The translations under genes and the position numbers were made by a program. Of a DNA stretch of 64,000 bases, positions 32,724-43,758 are shown in pieces. Within the stretch, counting starts at the first letter, position 1. Each line of letters opens with the position of its first letter. This DNA is from Andrena cerasifolii. Its lineage: Eukaryota > Arthropoda > Insecta > Hymenoptera > Andrenidae. Under the pieces are notes generated by a model. The model was not told the origin of the DNA. It made no database searches and saw only the letters and a list, made by a program, of their open reading frames with translations. The stretch covers positions 3,782,001-3,846,000 of the forward strand of contig NC_135129.1 in the NCBI RefSeq assembly GCF_050908995.1. The letters run 5' to 3'.

Positions 32724-35700
32724 TGAGTATTTATCTCTTCGCACCCAAAGAAACTGCCGCTTTCATGCTTCACTGGATTTACACGATCACTGTATCCATT
32801 CCACCCAGTCGTCCCATCTGGAAAACCTCTAACGTTATCATTCGCAGCGGCAATTCAACTCGACTGGACTTTGCTCAGTCAATTCTTCACCTAAACACAC
32901 AAATGCAATATTTGTTCAGTTGTTCAATGCGATACCAGACGAATAGACGCGAGGGGAATCCCCCAAGCGATCCTTCCCACACGTAGGCATGAAACGATAT
33001 TGAAATTACATACATTCTCCAGTTCTGTTCTTAGCGCCGTTCGCACGATTATTCGCAACTATTAAACGCCACGTTTTCTGCAGAGGGAACGTTACGCAAT
33101 CCAACGCCGATCGCCGTAACTTCGCTTAGACACCCCAAGCGATTCATTCCAGTGACTACTCAGAGGGCAGTAAAATTATGATGAGAGCGCAGCATCTTTG
33201 CCGTAGAATGTTACATACTTAAACGTAATGCGACTCCAAATAGCCGACAGACGAACACCAGTGCATCGTTACCGGAAACAATTATTGTACGATAGTCACC
33301 CTTCGAAAATTGTGGTGGCATATTTTTGGCACGCGAAGGGTACATGTTTGATACAAGCTGCTGAGTTTCGTTTGATTTTAAACGATGCTTGTTACGTCGC
33401 ACTATTTAGAGTATAGAGAATCGAAGCTCGTTTGCGTTCGTGGAAAGAAAATTTTCATCGGGCTATCGAGACGTTTAAAGGAAATTACGCAACACGCCGA
33501 AATGGATAATGCTATGCGTTGATGGTACAACGAACGTTTGCGAAAATAGATTAAGGATAAAAGTACAAAATATCGATAGCTATTTAAAAAGGTGTTTTTT
33601 CATTTTCATTTTTATAATTAAAAGCTATAAACGATGGTGTCATTTAATAGTACTATTTTACAACGCTTATGCAACCATCAGGTATATGTATGTATATAGT
33701 ATACTTATCACAATATTTCATTCGCCGTACACCCTAGATAATCTTTCTTATTCTCTTTCGCTACTTATCGGTCCTTTCATATATATATATATTAACATAC
33801 CACACTAATTAATAAATTGTTTCGAGCGGATGACGGTACAGTATATCCGCAACATCAGTTATGACAATAATGCATTTTCTTTGTGACAAACGCAACTGCT
33901 ACTAACGTCATTTCTTCTCTTTAATCGAGTTTCTTCTTTTCACTCTGTTTTTTTATCCCCCGTCAGAAAATAGAAGCCCAGGATCTTCAAATATAGTTCT
34001 CGACTCTAAGTATATTCAAAGATATCCTAAAAATCTAATTCTTCTCTTGAGACATCGCTGCCCTTATAAAGTTTAACTCTGCGCCCTTATAACGATTGAG
34101 TAACCGCTGTTACAGTATTGAAAAAGTTATTTCAGAGAAAACATTTGACGCCTAATCGGTACACTCGCTTGCTACATCCTATGCGTGGCATAAACTGTGA
34201 ACGGCTGGATTAGATTGTTCGTGAGAGAATCGGAGAATGAGAAAGTAATTTTGATCTGTCGATCCACGTTTGATCGTATTGAGTTGGAAAATGTCTCCCA
34301 GGTTGTACAGTTTTATTGAAATGACTTTTCTCAGTAAAACGATAGCATTGACAGAAGTCAGTGTCATCCTTTGTATTTAATATAAAGGGCGACGCGATTG
34401 AAGTTACCATCTCGATTAATACAGTTATTTCTTCAGAAAAGTCGATCGCATTAAAGTTGCATTTTTTTGAAAGAGATATACGATGGGCAGGGTTGAATCT
34501 TTCTAAGTAACGCTGCACTCGAGCTCTTGCTTTTTAAAATAGAAACTCGTATAAATAAACTAAATGAGATTTCATCACGTAGCGTAGGCAGTGATGCCTT
34601 TGGTGTTATTCTTTCTGCACAACGCAGCATGCTGATTATGGGAAACTGTGATGATTATATTCAGTACATATTTATACTATTCACAAAAAATCTTTCTATT
34701 TTGAGAAGCAACTGTCGAAACGACAGTGTAGAAAGTTTTCGTTTAGCCTGTGTTATATCCCTTTCGAAATTATGCAAAGTTCGACACTGACTTGACCGAA
34801 ATTTCCTTAGAAATAATAATACTGATGTAGATCAAGGTGGGAATTTCAAGTGTTTTATCCTGTATATAGGAACCGGGTACCTCGAAAGCCAATGTATGAT
34901 TTCATTTCAATTGGATAATATACTGCGAGCAATAAGATTATTCAATATGCTTTTCGCAAATAAATATTTCGAATGCTTGATTAAAGAGTCGAGTATTATG
35001 TAGATTACATAACGTTGTTCTTAGGTCCGATTTGAGTTATGTATCATAATGACTTTCGCCGCACCGTGTTCCATCCGTTTTCACGTCTTGGCACAAGCTT
35101 TGTCACAGATTCGTATGTTCTTATAAATATATCAATTCTTCTAACTCATTACTGATGTACTTTGCATGATAAAATATTACCTACTGTTCGTTATTACAAA
35201 GCATATAATTCTGGACCTATACGCCGAAGTAAGTTACTATAGGGGGTATAAGAAAATATCTCTCTTCGTACGTTGAAAAGGACATGCACATCAGCAATGC
35301 GAACTTTCCCCCAAATAGAGATTGTCCTGCATTTTATTATTTCTTTCGGATATATCTCGCGTACTTTCTAAGTTTCAGCTTTCCAGCGCTCGCACGTGTA
35401 ACATTTAAATTAGGTACAGCGATTAAGATAAAATGAACGTTCGATACGTTAATAACGTGGGTGCAAGCGCGGTCGTTGTTGGTATAGAAAAATCGGAGCT
35501 CACTTATCGAAGTGTTCCCGTTAAGATGAAACGTAAAAGACATAAGTACTATCTGTTAGCAATTTAATCTTAACACGAGGACCTTATTAATACGCGTACC
35601 GTAGATGTAGCTGTAAAATCATAAACTACTAATGCATCCTTGTAGCCATAAATGTGTGATGATTTTCAAAAGAATAGCCTGTGTACAATAATTATTATTT

Positions 35701-36047
35701 TATAGTGAGAAACTATGACTTATGCCTCTTTCGTTAAATGCAAGGCAGCTCTGTCGAAGCAGACGATCGGTATGTGGAAGAAATCAATAATCTACGAAAG
35801 ATTTTTTTCTCCATACATGAAATTATGCACCTGCAGTCATGAAGTCTATAAAATATAATCGATCGAACAACCTAGTCCAATTGGTATTATGTACAAGGGA
35901 AAGGAACAATTTGGTCAGGTGGTCGATTGGTAAGTCACTTGAAACGCACCTGATGAGCCCGAAATGACAAATGTCGTTTGGACTAAGCAGGATTCTCACT
36001 CTATTCCTCTTCACAAGGAACATAATTTTCATTACATTTAATCACCC

Positions 36048-38999
36048 TCAATTATCCTTACGAGCTTTCTTTTTACTCTTTCTCTGTGGCTTGGCTTCTG
36101 TCCAGATGTCTGGAATATTTAAAGAGAACGTATTCAAGTCTCTATTATCGAAATTCATAGTTATGCTACTATAAAACGAAGAGAATTAATTACCTCCTAG
36201 TTCATCGAACACAGGACCACCCTTTTCTTGTGTCTGCGTAACTTCAGAACTCTTTTCTTCGGCGTCATCAGAAACCTTTTCTATATTGTCTTTCTTCTTT
36301 TGTGCTTTCTGCTCTTGGACCTTATTATCTACCTTTGGCGGAGATGGAGTCAACGCAGGGGCACTTTCGCTTTCGGAAACCTTCTTGCCTTTCTTGGGTT
36401 TTGCACTCTTTTTCTCTTCCTTTTCAACTTTCTCGATCTTAAACAAAAATTTATATTAATTAGATTTATTCACCATATTACAGAGGGTGGCCAAATTATT
36501 ATACTCAAAACATTTTCGTCAATTTTCAGGATTATTTTAAAATGGGTTTAATACGATTAAGAAATATCTTAAATTAACAACTAAAGGTTCTGAAAGGAGA
36601 CTTTCTTAGCTTTCCAAAACACTCATGAAAATTTGTCTGCGATCGTGAGTTCGCAAGTTATAGGTGTTCAAAGTGAAAAGTACCTTTCTTACTTTGCCCT
36701 ATAAGCTGTATCATAATGGATGAAAAAAATTGAGTCCTTGATTCAAAAACTAGAAACTTCAAGCGTTAAAATGCGTTTTTTAAATATTTTTTGCGACCAT
36801 TTTTCGCAGAGATACGGCATCGCTTAAACTTACAAAATCTCAAACCTTTTTGTTTGAGTATAATAATTTGGCCACCCACTGTAGATTTGATATAACTTTA
36901 TGCATTCACGAGATACCTTGAGAGGCTCTTCTTCCTTTTCCAGTTCTTTTTCCTCAGTTATCGCTTCTTCGTTGGAGTCGGGCACACAAATAACGTCTTT
37001 CTTATCCTTTTCCTGTAATTCCTTATTTTCTGTCTCCTTAGCAACTTTATCTTTAATCTCAATTTTCTCAGAGTCCCTTTGCTTGGCTACAGCTTCATTA
37101 ATTAAATCAGCCTTCTTAACAGTTTTCTTGGCTTTCTTAGAAGGGGATTCCTCTTCTTTCTTCTTATTCTTCTTATCCTTCCTGGAATACGCTTGCTCCC
37201 AATCTCCTACATTTCAAAATACAGAATAAGCGCTGTCCAATTGTAGAACGTTTAGAGAATTTAATGAAAGCTTACCTTCATCGAAGTCTACAGGCTTTTC
37301 TTGGAACAAGTTCTTCAAGTTCTTCTTATTCTTCGCCTGTTCAACCTTATTTTCCTTGCCGACCTTCGCTGCGACTTGATCCTTGTCTTTCTTAACCGTA
37401 GACAGTTTATTATTTTCCTGCTTTCTTTCCTTCAGTTTTCCTTCGGTATCGTCCGCTTTAGTTGCACCCTTCTTCGAGGTTTCTACTTTTGTCGATACAG
37501 TTTTCTTGACGGGACTTGCTTTTTCAGTTGCGACTTGTCCGTTGGCAGATCTCTACGATACAAAAAATTACGTTCATTAGTCTTTCACTAATTTGTAATA
37601 TCAACGTTATCCTAAACAATTTGTATTTCTCATAATTTAAACACAAAGTCATAAATTATAATAATCAGCTCTGTGATACCTGAAATTTAATAATTAGTAT
37701 TCCATCAAAACAAGAGTCTGAGACAGAAATAAAAAGATTCTTTGATTGGCAATCTAAAATTAATGAAGATAATGCACCATTAATATACGATCGTAAACAT
37801 TTTAAATCATAAATAACAGTAGACCCGATCAGATGAAGATAAAAGACTAATGCAGGAGGCAGTGGCGGATTTAACAGCGCGGCCGATGAGCAATTGCCAC
37901 ATGGGCCCCTGCACAGAAGGCCCCCCCCCCCAGGGCCCCATCCTTAAAAACAAATTATGATTATATCCAAAGCATATTTTTTCTGTACTATTACACTGAG
38001 CCTGTTTTCAGTAAACTACCGCTTTATTTTCCCGAAAAATCGGCCCCTGCTCAGAAGGCCCCCTAGGGCCCTGTCTTCAAAAAAAAATTATTTTATCCAA
38101 GCACTATATTCCTTTTCTATACTTTTCTGTACACTTACCCTCTTTTAGTAAACTACCTCCTCATTTTCCCGAAAAAATGGGCCCCTCAGAACGTTTACCA
38201 CCTGGGCCTTTTTTTCTTAAATCCGCCACTGGTAGGAGGTGATACGAAGGGATTGAAATACTCGTTTAAAAGTAATATTGGTTTGTACCAAAAACACTTA
38301 CAGCAAAGAACAATATAAAAGATTCATGTGTTAAATGTAGCAATTTCATACACTGAATCACGTTCGATCCTGACCCATATACATGTATTAATACGGGTCA
38401 GGGGATGTGCGAGTTAAACCGACCTGACCTGCACGCAGACTCTGAACTACGAACGCATGAACACCTGTGACGAGCGCGCAGTACGTGTCGCGTAAGGCGA
38501 GAAAATTGACAGGAAACTCGAGGAAAGATAGAAACGTTCCCTTTAAATAGTACACGCGCGACCGAATCGTGTTGTACGCATCGAGAGAAAAAACAAGTAC
38601 AGAACGATTAACCCTGTTTAACTGGCCGCGCCAGCTGATTATCAGCCATGTGTGCGTGTACATTCATTGGCCCACGAATAAGCAACCATATGGAGGGTGG
38701 TCGGATACGCACGGATTGTCGTATCCACATTGTCAGTCGATTCGAGAGAAAAAAAGAGAAAGACGAGGATTTACTGTTCGAACCGCTCGGTTGTTGTGCA
38801 TCGTGCTAACCTTTTCTTTGATCTTGCTACGTTTCTTGCTGGCAAATTTCCGGTCCACGTCGGAGCCCGCCGAGAGCTGTGCAAAAGGTGGTTGCTCGGC
38901 CTTCTTGAAGCCAAAGGCGAAAACGAGGATCGCGCACACGAGCACGATGCCCACGGGTAGCGCATATTGCGAGTGCTCGAGCAGCAGGCTGATGTCCAT
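36048..38999 (-). CDS. MTDH: Metadherin/LYRIC-like membrane protein
   Basis: Five exons on the minus strand: 38811-38999, 37276-37552, 36917-37206, 36194-36437, 36048-36109; total 1062 nt, 353 aa, all phases consistent. A short lumenal N-terminus is followed by a hydrophobic segment (about residues 13-31, ALPVGIVLVCAILVFAFGF) and a long, highly charged Lys/Glu tail, the layout of vertebrate LYRIC (582 aa), an ER/nuclear-rim and junction protein that binds the nuclease-like SND1. Two Trp motifs match: GDWEQAYSRKDKK near residue 158 (human GAWETKISHREKR) and DIWTEAKPQRKSKKKARKDN at the C-terminus (human SWESPKQIKKKKKARRET). The insect form is shorter. Low complexity means some similarity could be compositional, so the name is less certain than the gene. 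Confidence 0.72.
36481..36881. mobile_element. Mariner-type MITE in LYRIC intron 3
   Basis: CAGAGGGTGGCCAAATTATT at the left and AATAATTTGGCCACCCACTG at the right are inverted with one mismatch in the outer 20, and the match continues through ATACTCAAA. TA flanks both sides (36479-36480, 36882-36883), the Tc1/mariner duplication. It fills most of the intron. Confidence 0.8.
37860..38231. mobile_element. hAT element in LYRIC intron 1
   Basis: CAGTGGCGGATTTAA and TTAAATCCGCCACTG ends; flanking octamers GCAGGAGG (37852-37859) and GTAGGAGG (38232-38239) differ at one base. The GGGCCC-rich interior is partly duplicated within the element. Non-coding. Confidence 0.82.
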
Positions 39000-39653
39000 G
39001 GTAATAGAAGGGACGTGTCAACGTGTGCGGGACCGACGACGGAAATGAGGGACGGCAATGGAGTGACGGCGATAGCACATACGGCTATGTGCAACTCAAC
39101 GGTGATCGGTGAGACTGGGTGAGACGGTGAGACCGGACGCTTGGCGCACACAATACAAGCCCGCTCCGAGCTGAAAACGTAGCGCCCCGACGGGAGGTCT
39201 ACGAATTACTGGATGCCAGGCGGGCGCCGATCTCCGCTGACGCGGCTGTGACATGCCACTCAGCGAATCAAGCGAGCTCCCATTTTCCGCATTCGTGAAT
39301 ATTTATAAATAGATTCAGGCGATTTATTCGTGGACACCGAGACGCGTAAATATCACTAAATTGGCAAGAATCATTTTCTGGGAGGAAAAAGATAGTCTGC
39401 CACGTGGATATTTTCTTCTCCGCTATCGAAAGTAACGAACTTAATCACTTCGCCGTATCGATCTCGAGATCCACATTACAAGCGACTCTGGTTAAAGCTG
39501 TACGTTAAATGATCCGGAAAAATCTGATGACATGTACATGATTCTATCTTGTTTGAAGAAAGTTTCACGGGACTTATAAAATAAATCTTTTTATTAAAGA
39601 CATCGTTGCTTACTAAGATAGTTAATAAATAATAGTAGAACCGCAGAGCCGTG
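39000..39653. promoter_or_regulatory. LYRIC promoter / RNPC3 3' UTR
   Basis: Both neighbours run on the minus strand, so this 654-bp gap must hold the RNPC3 3' end and the LYRIC promoter and 5' UTR. The 39000-39250 part is GC- and CpG-rich relative to the window, fitting a promoter; the remainder is AT-rich. No specific element is called. Confidence 0.5.
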
Positions 39654-41939
39654 TTAACTTTTTGCTGCTTTAGCGTATTGCACAACCATCGGCTTGTCTT
39701 TTAAAATATAACCGTTTGTCTCGTCGAGAGCTAACTGTGCTCGTTCCGTGTTCGGTAAGGTGATGAATGCTTGACCCTTCATTCTGCCTTCTTGCATAAG
39801 CCGTACGTCGTACCTGGAATTATAAAAGTTGTTAAATAATTACGTAGAAAACACTATCAGGCACCATCGCGTTACAAGTATTCGTTAAAAATTCTTACTC
39901 GAACTCCGTTTTTAATTCAGGTATCGCATATTTCCGATAGATGAAATGAAGATCCTTTTCGTCGACTTGTTTCGCAAGATTCTTTATGTATAAACGATTC
40001 GATGGTTTACCAGGATGATAATTCTTAAAAACTGGAAGCAGTCTTTGATCTGTAACATAAGTAAAAAAAATTTGATCCTTAAATTTCTATTGAACACATT
40101 TTTCCATTATTGTCTATGTAGTTCTAGAATACTAAGGGAACCGTCTGGTCTACAAATTGATTTTTTTTATTTCATTTCTCTTTTAACCGGACAGTCCCCT
40201 TAATGAAAATGAATTTTTACCATTAGCCGAAATCTTATTATCCGCCAATTCTTTGGACGTAATGGCTTCCTGCTGAGCAGATATCGCGCTTTCATCGTTT
40301 TCATCAGCTTTGGGATCCTTAGGAGGCGGAAATATTAAACCAAAACCACCATCCGTGGCACTCTCAGTCGCGGCAATATCTTCCCTATTTGAGGCATCCA
40401 ATAACTTATCAACCGTCTTTAATTCAATCTTAAGATTCTTCGTTTCCGTACGTTGTATCGATTCGAACATATCTTCCGGCTTCACAACCTTCTGCGTAGA
40501 GCTCGAAGGCACAATTTGCTTGGCGGGATTAACGAATTTTGGAATCTTTAAGCGTTTCGTAGATTGCGGACGTTTCCTTTTCACGGGTATGATTTCTAAA
40601 GGCCGTGTGGAATCTTCCTCGTTGGACTCTATTTCGGACTCTTCTTCTTCCGACTCTTCTTCGTACGAATCTGTACCATATAACAGATTAAATACAGAAA
40701 TGATATTCGAAGATGAAAGGAGGCTACGAGTTCTTCCTTTCGTTTGTCCCCAGTGGCGGATTCAGAGGGGAGGCGCGGGGGCGCTCCCTCAAGGGAAAAA
40801 TACTTATTTTAATTTGCAAAATGCTTATTTTAACTTAGCAATATGAGAGAAAATATGATAAATTGATACCAAAAAAAAACACTTTTTCGTTTAGCAGGAA
40901 AATATTATCGGGAAAGGTCCCTGGTTTATTTCTCAGACCTACACCCCCTACCCTCCTCAAGAAAATTTTGGATTCACCCCTGCACCCCCCTCCTCCTGGA
41001 AATCCCAAATCCGCCCCTGTTTGTCCTGCAAATTACCTTTCCCAAATATATCCTTATATTTCTCCATGTTGTAGGCCTCCTTAAGCATTGGAAATTCTGT
41101 TTCTAGTTCTTCGAAAGGAGGCGGTAAATTCATCCTGTTCATTAAATGTAAAACCTGTAGAAAAACATGTATCAATTTTTATTACGTTTTTACGTTCATC
41201 GCGATAAATTGTAATCGATATACCTGCGTGTAAAAAGATGGCTCCTTTAATAATTGCACAGCTATTCTGATTAATGTACTTCTCGTCGGCGGCGCGTACT
41301 TATATCGGATATGTGGAGGCGGTGGTTGGGTGAAGACTTGATTCATGGTCCAGCTGTTCAACTTTTGTAAAAAAGCTTGAAAATTAGATTTATTCGCCGA
41401 TTCTCTTTTGCTTTCTTCTTTCCCAACATTCTCACGATCGTCGTGCTCTGCGCTGTCCGCAGATATAGATTTCTTAGCGAATTCGACTGTTAAATATTGT
41501 CCCCTGACGTTCAATTGATGCAAACGTAATAAAGCTTCCGTGGCCGCGTGGCTGGATATAAACTTTGCGAAAGTTATAGTGTACTTCTTCGAAGGCCTTA
41601 GCGTTCGCGTTCTAACAGCTCCGTATTTCTGGAATAATTCATTGCGCCGATCGTCGGAAAGTTCGGGTGGTAAATGAAGAATTCTGAGAGTATCCGATGT
41701 CTGCAATAAAATGTTTACAGTTTAATACATTTGGAGGCTGCATTCTGAAATTTTATCTCAGATTCGAAAAATTGAAAACTATATTGTACACGAGAGAAAC
41801 CGTTTACAGTTTAGGTTATAGGTTATATATTAAAAAATAATGTAGAACGAAAGAATAGGAAAACTTTCGTTTTTCTCCGCAATTTCTGAATAATATATAC
41901 GCGAATATAGAAAATTACGCGTACCGTTTTAGATGACAT
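39654..41939 (-). CDS. RNPC3: RNPC3, U11/U12 snRNP 65K protein
   Basis: Component of the U11/U12 di-snRNP of the minor spliceosome; in vertebrates the C-terminal RRM binds U12 snRNA and the N-terminal part contacts the 59K protein. Six exons on the minus strand: 41925-41939, 41224-41700, 41037-41154, 40221-40670, 39899-40049, 39654-39813; 1371 nt, 456 aa (human 517). RRM1 covers about residues 6-85 (LRILHLPPELSDDRR, then LRLHQLNVRGQYLTVEFAKK). A central conserved VLHLMNRMNLPPPF matches human VLHLMNKMNLPTPF. An acidic Ser/Glu run at about 205-225 follows. RRM2 is about 372-450, with RLYIKNLAKQVDEKDLHFIY and GRMKGQAFITLP (RNP1-like). The first exon codes only MSSKT, placed by its donor ACG|GTACGC and the phase-0 acceptor at 41700. 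An old hAT copy lies in the intron at 40751-41019. Confidence 0.95.
40751..41019. mobile_element. Degraded hAT element in RNPC3 intron
   Basis: CAGTGGCGGATTCAGAGGG at the left and CCAAATCCGCCCCTG at the right; octamers TTTGTCCC (40743-40750) and TTTGTCCT (41020-41027) flank it. It belongs to the CAGTGGCGGATTT group, more diverged. Confidence 0.7.
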
Positions 41940-42199
41940 TCTGAGTTGATATTCGAAATAATAACAATAATATCGAGATCATCGAACATCAACAGTGTTT
42001 AGAATTTTACTGTGAATAGTAAAAATAAGGTTGGCAAACATTGTGGGGTATTTTTAACTTAAATCGAAACGCCATCTTGCGAAAGCCTTTCGACAAATTT
42101 CCGCCACATTCAAACTTGCCTATTTTATGTATCCGAATTTTAATTGGACTACTTTGATTTAACTTTAAAACTAATAAAGAATGTGTTCAAACACGATTA

Positions 42200-42226
42200 T
42201 TATATATATATATATATATAACATAT
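42200..42226. repeat. (TA)n microsatellite
   Basis: Simple TA dinucleotide run in the divergent region between RNPC3 and the first helicase gene. The rest of 41940-42550 holds no feature I can support. Confidence 0.8.
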
Positions 42227-42745
42227 AAATATGTATTTAAGAGATTCTTTGATTTGTAGTATGCTTAATACATAAGTCAGTAAGGTTTTCATGTCAGACA
42301 CACATCAGAGTATGTATATAGTGGGAAAAAGATTTAATTCTCCCGAAACTGTTTGACGCCTCTTCCATTTATTATCAGACAAGCTTTTCCACTCTATTTT
42401 ATACTCTGTTTTGGTTCATTCGTCGCCTACGTATGTATTACTGCGCCGATGCTGCCATGGAAACAGTTTACAGGGAACTACTTTCGGAAGTTCACTTGTC
42501 AATTTGATCCGCCGGATTTACCGGCAAGTTTGAAGATATTAACATCTGTATTTCACTCGCGTTATTTGCCTGCTTCGTGACAACCGAACTGGGAGGGTTT
42601 CGTTAGATCCGAGACAGCTGTTAGGATAGGATAAGTGGCTATTCTATTATTCGCTTCCTCCAAATTATCGATTGGCTTTCGCGGAACTGACCGCAAAGCG
42701 GAATACATCTGTTGCTCGTTGGGTCGCGGATATTCCCGTTTCTAA

Positions 42746-43758
42746 ATGTAAGTGCACCATGGCAATTTAATTGAACGTTACATAATAAAAGCTTGCGCCG
42801 AGCTTCCCAGTTATATACCGCCCGGAGTAAAATTATTTTCTTTGCAATATTCATTTTGTTATAGTTACCATGCAGCGCCGAGCCGTATTGCGGGCAATGA
42901 TATCAGTAATCAATAATCGAAATTAAAGATAAAGAAAATTCTTAAAGCTTCTAACGTATTATTGACTGTGTACTTAAATTGTTGCGCGTTCAGCGTAAAT
43001 TGCAAATAAATTTCAACGAACGAGTAAACGTGCTTAAAGAGCATGCATCTTGCTTTTACTTGAGTGTGTATCATGGTCTTACTTGCCTTGCTTTTAAACG
43101 GATAAATTTCGACGTTAGTGAAACACTTTATATATATTTCTGTAATAGATGTGTAACTGTATATTAATAGTTCTAATTTTAATTCGTATGTAATGTGTGC
43201 TACATGTAATGTTATAATATTTATGGGAATTCTAAGCTGAAAAAGTTATATATGTGTGTAAAATATGTACAGGGTGAGGCACTTGAAATTTCCACCTTCA
43301 GATTACATAAATAAGAATCGCACGATTTCGAGGGAATAAATCGGGAAAAACAAAATTTTCCCAATTGTGAACTTCATTTTTTTTTAAGTTCCGAATGTAA
43401 TTTTTGTCTCTTCACTTTCTTGATTTTTTGCAAACAATCAAAACAGCTATTCTGCTCCCTAGATTAAATTTATTAAATTAATAGATAGGGCAAAGCAGTT
43501 CTTTCAATTTCCTAGCACGCTCATCCGATCTGATTTGCTCTTGAGTTTCTGTCTGTGGGACTATTTAAAAGGAAAAAGTCTGCTGAAGTTCCTTCACCTA
43601 AAATGATTACGTCAGCAGTTAGGTGAAGTTCCTTCCTTAGAATCCTGTAATTCTTGTTTGGCCGATTTAATAAGGCATAACAATAAGAGGGTAGTTAGAA
43701 GTGTCTCAGCCTGTACATTATATAAATATGTTACACTTGTACCATGTATGTATTCAGG
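42746..43758 (+). other. Initiator ATG split by an intron (copy 1)
   Basis: The sequence TCTAAAT|GTAAGT ends at 42747 and exon 2 begins with G at 43758 (TATTCAG|GTTTAATCGG). Joining gives ATG TTT AAT CGG. No other in-frame ATG precedes the conserved Arg-rich start, and the phase-2 entry requires two upstream bases. The same arrangement is found at 48550-51425. Confidence 0.65.

Larger units (their letters stand above)
28182..36047. other. Long intergenic stretch without a supported gene
   Basis: Apart from the transposons listed at 28267-28791, 30718-31443 and 32331-32723, I find no frame with coding character or splice pattern. The two flanking genes converge here, so part is probably their 3' UTRs. 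Small frames at 29317-29520 and 33509-33808 have no recognisable composition. A non-coding RNA could lie here but sequence alone does not show one. Confidence 0.5.

Noticed and set aside
38771..39151. 126-codon and overlapping 83-codon minus frames
   Set aside because: Other frames of LYRIC exon 1 and its GC-rich upstream region; the 38999 start gives a membrane segment and correct phase.
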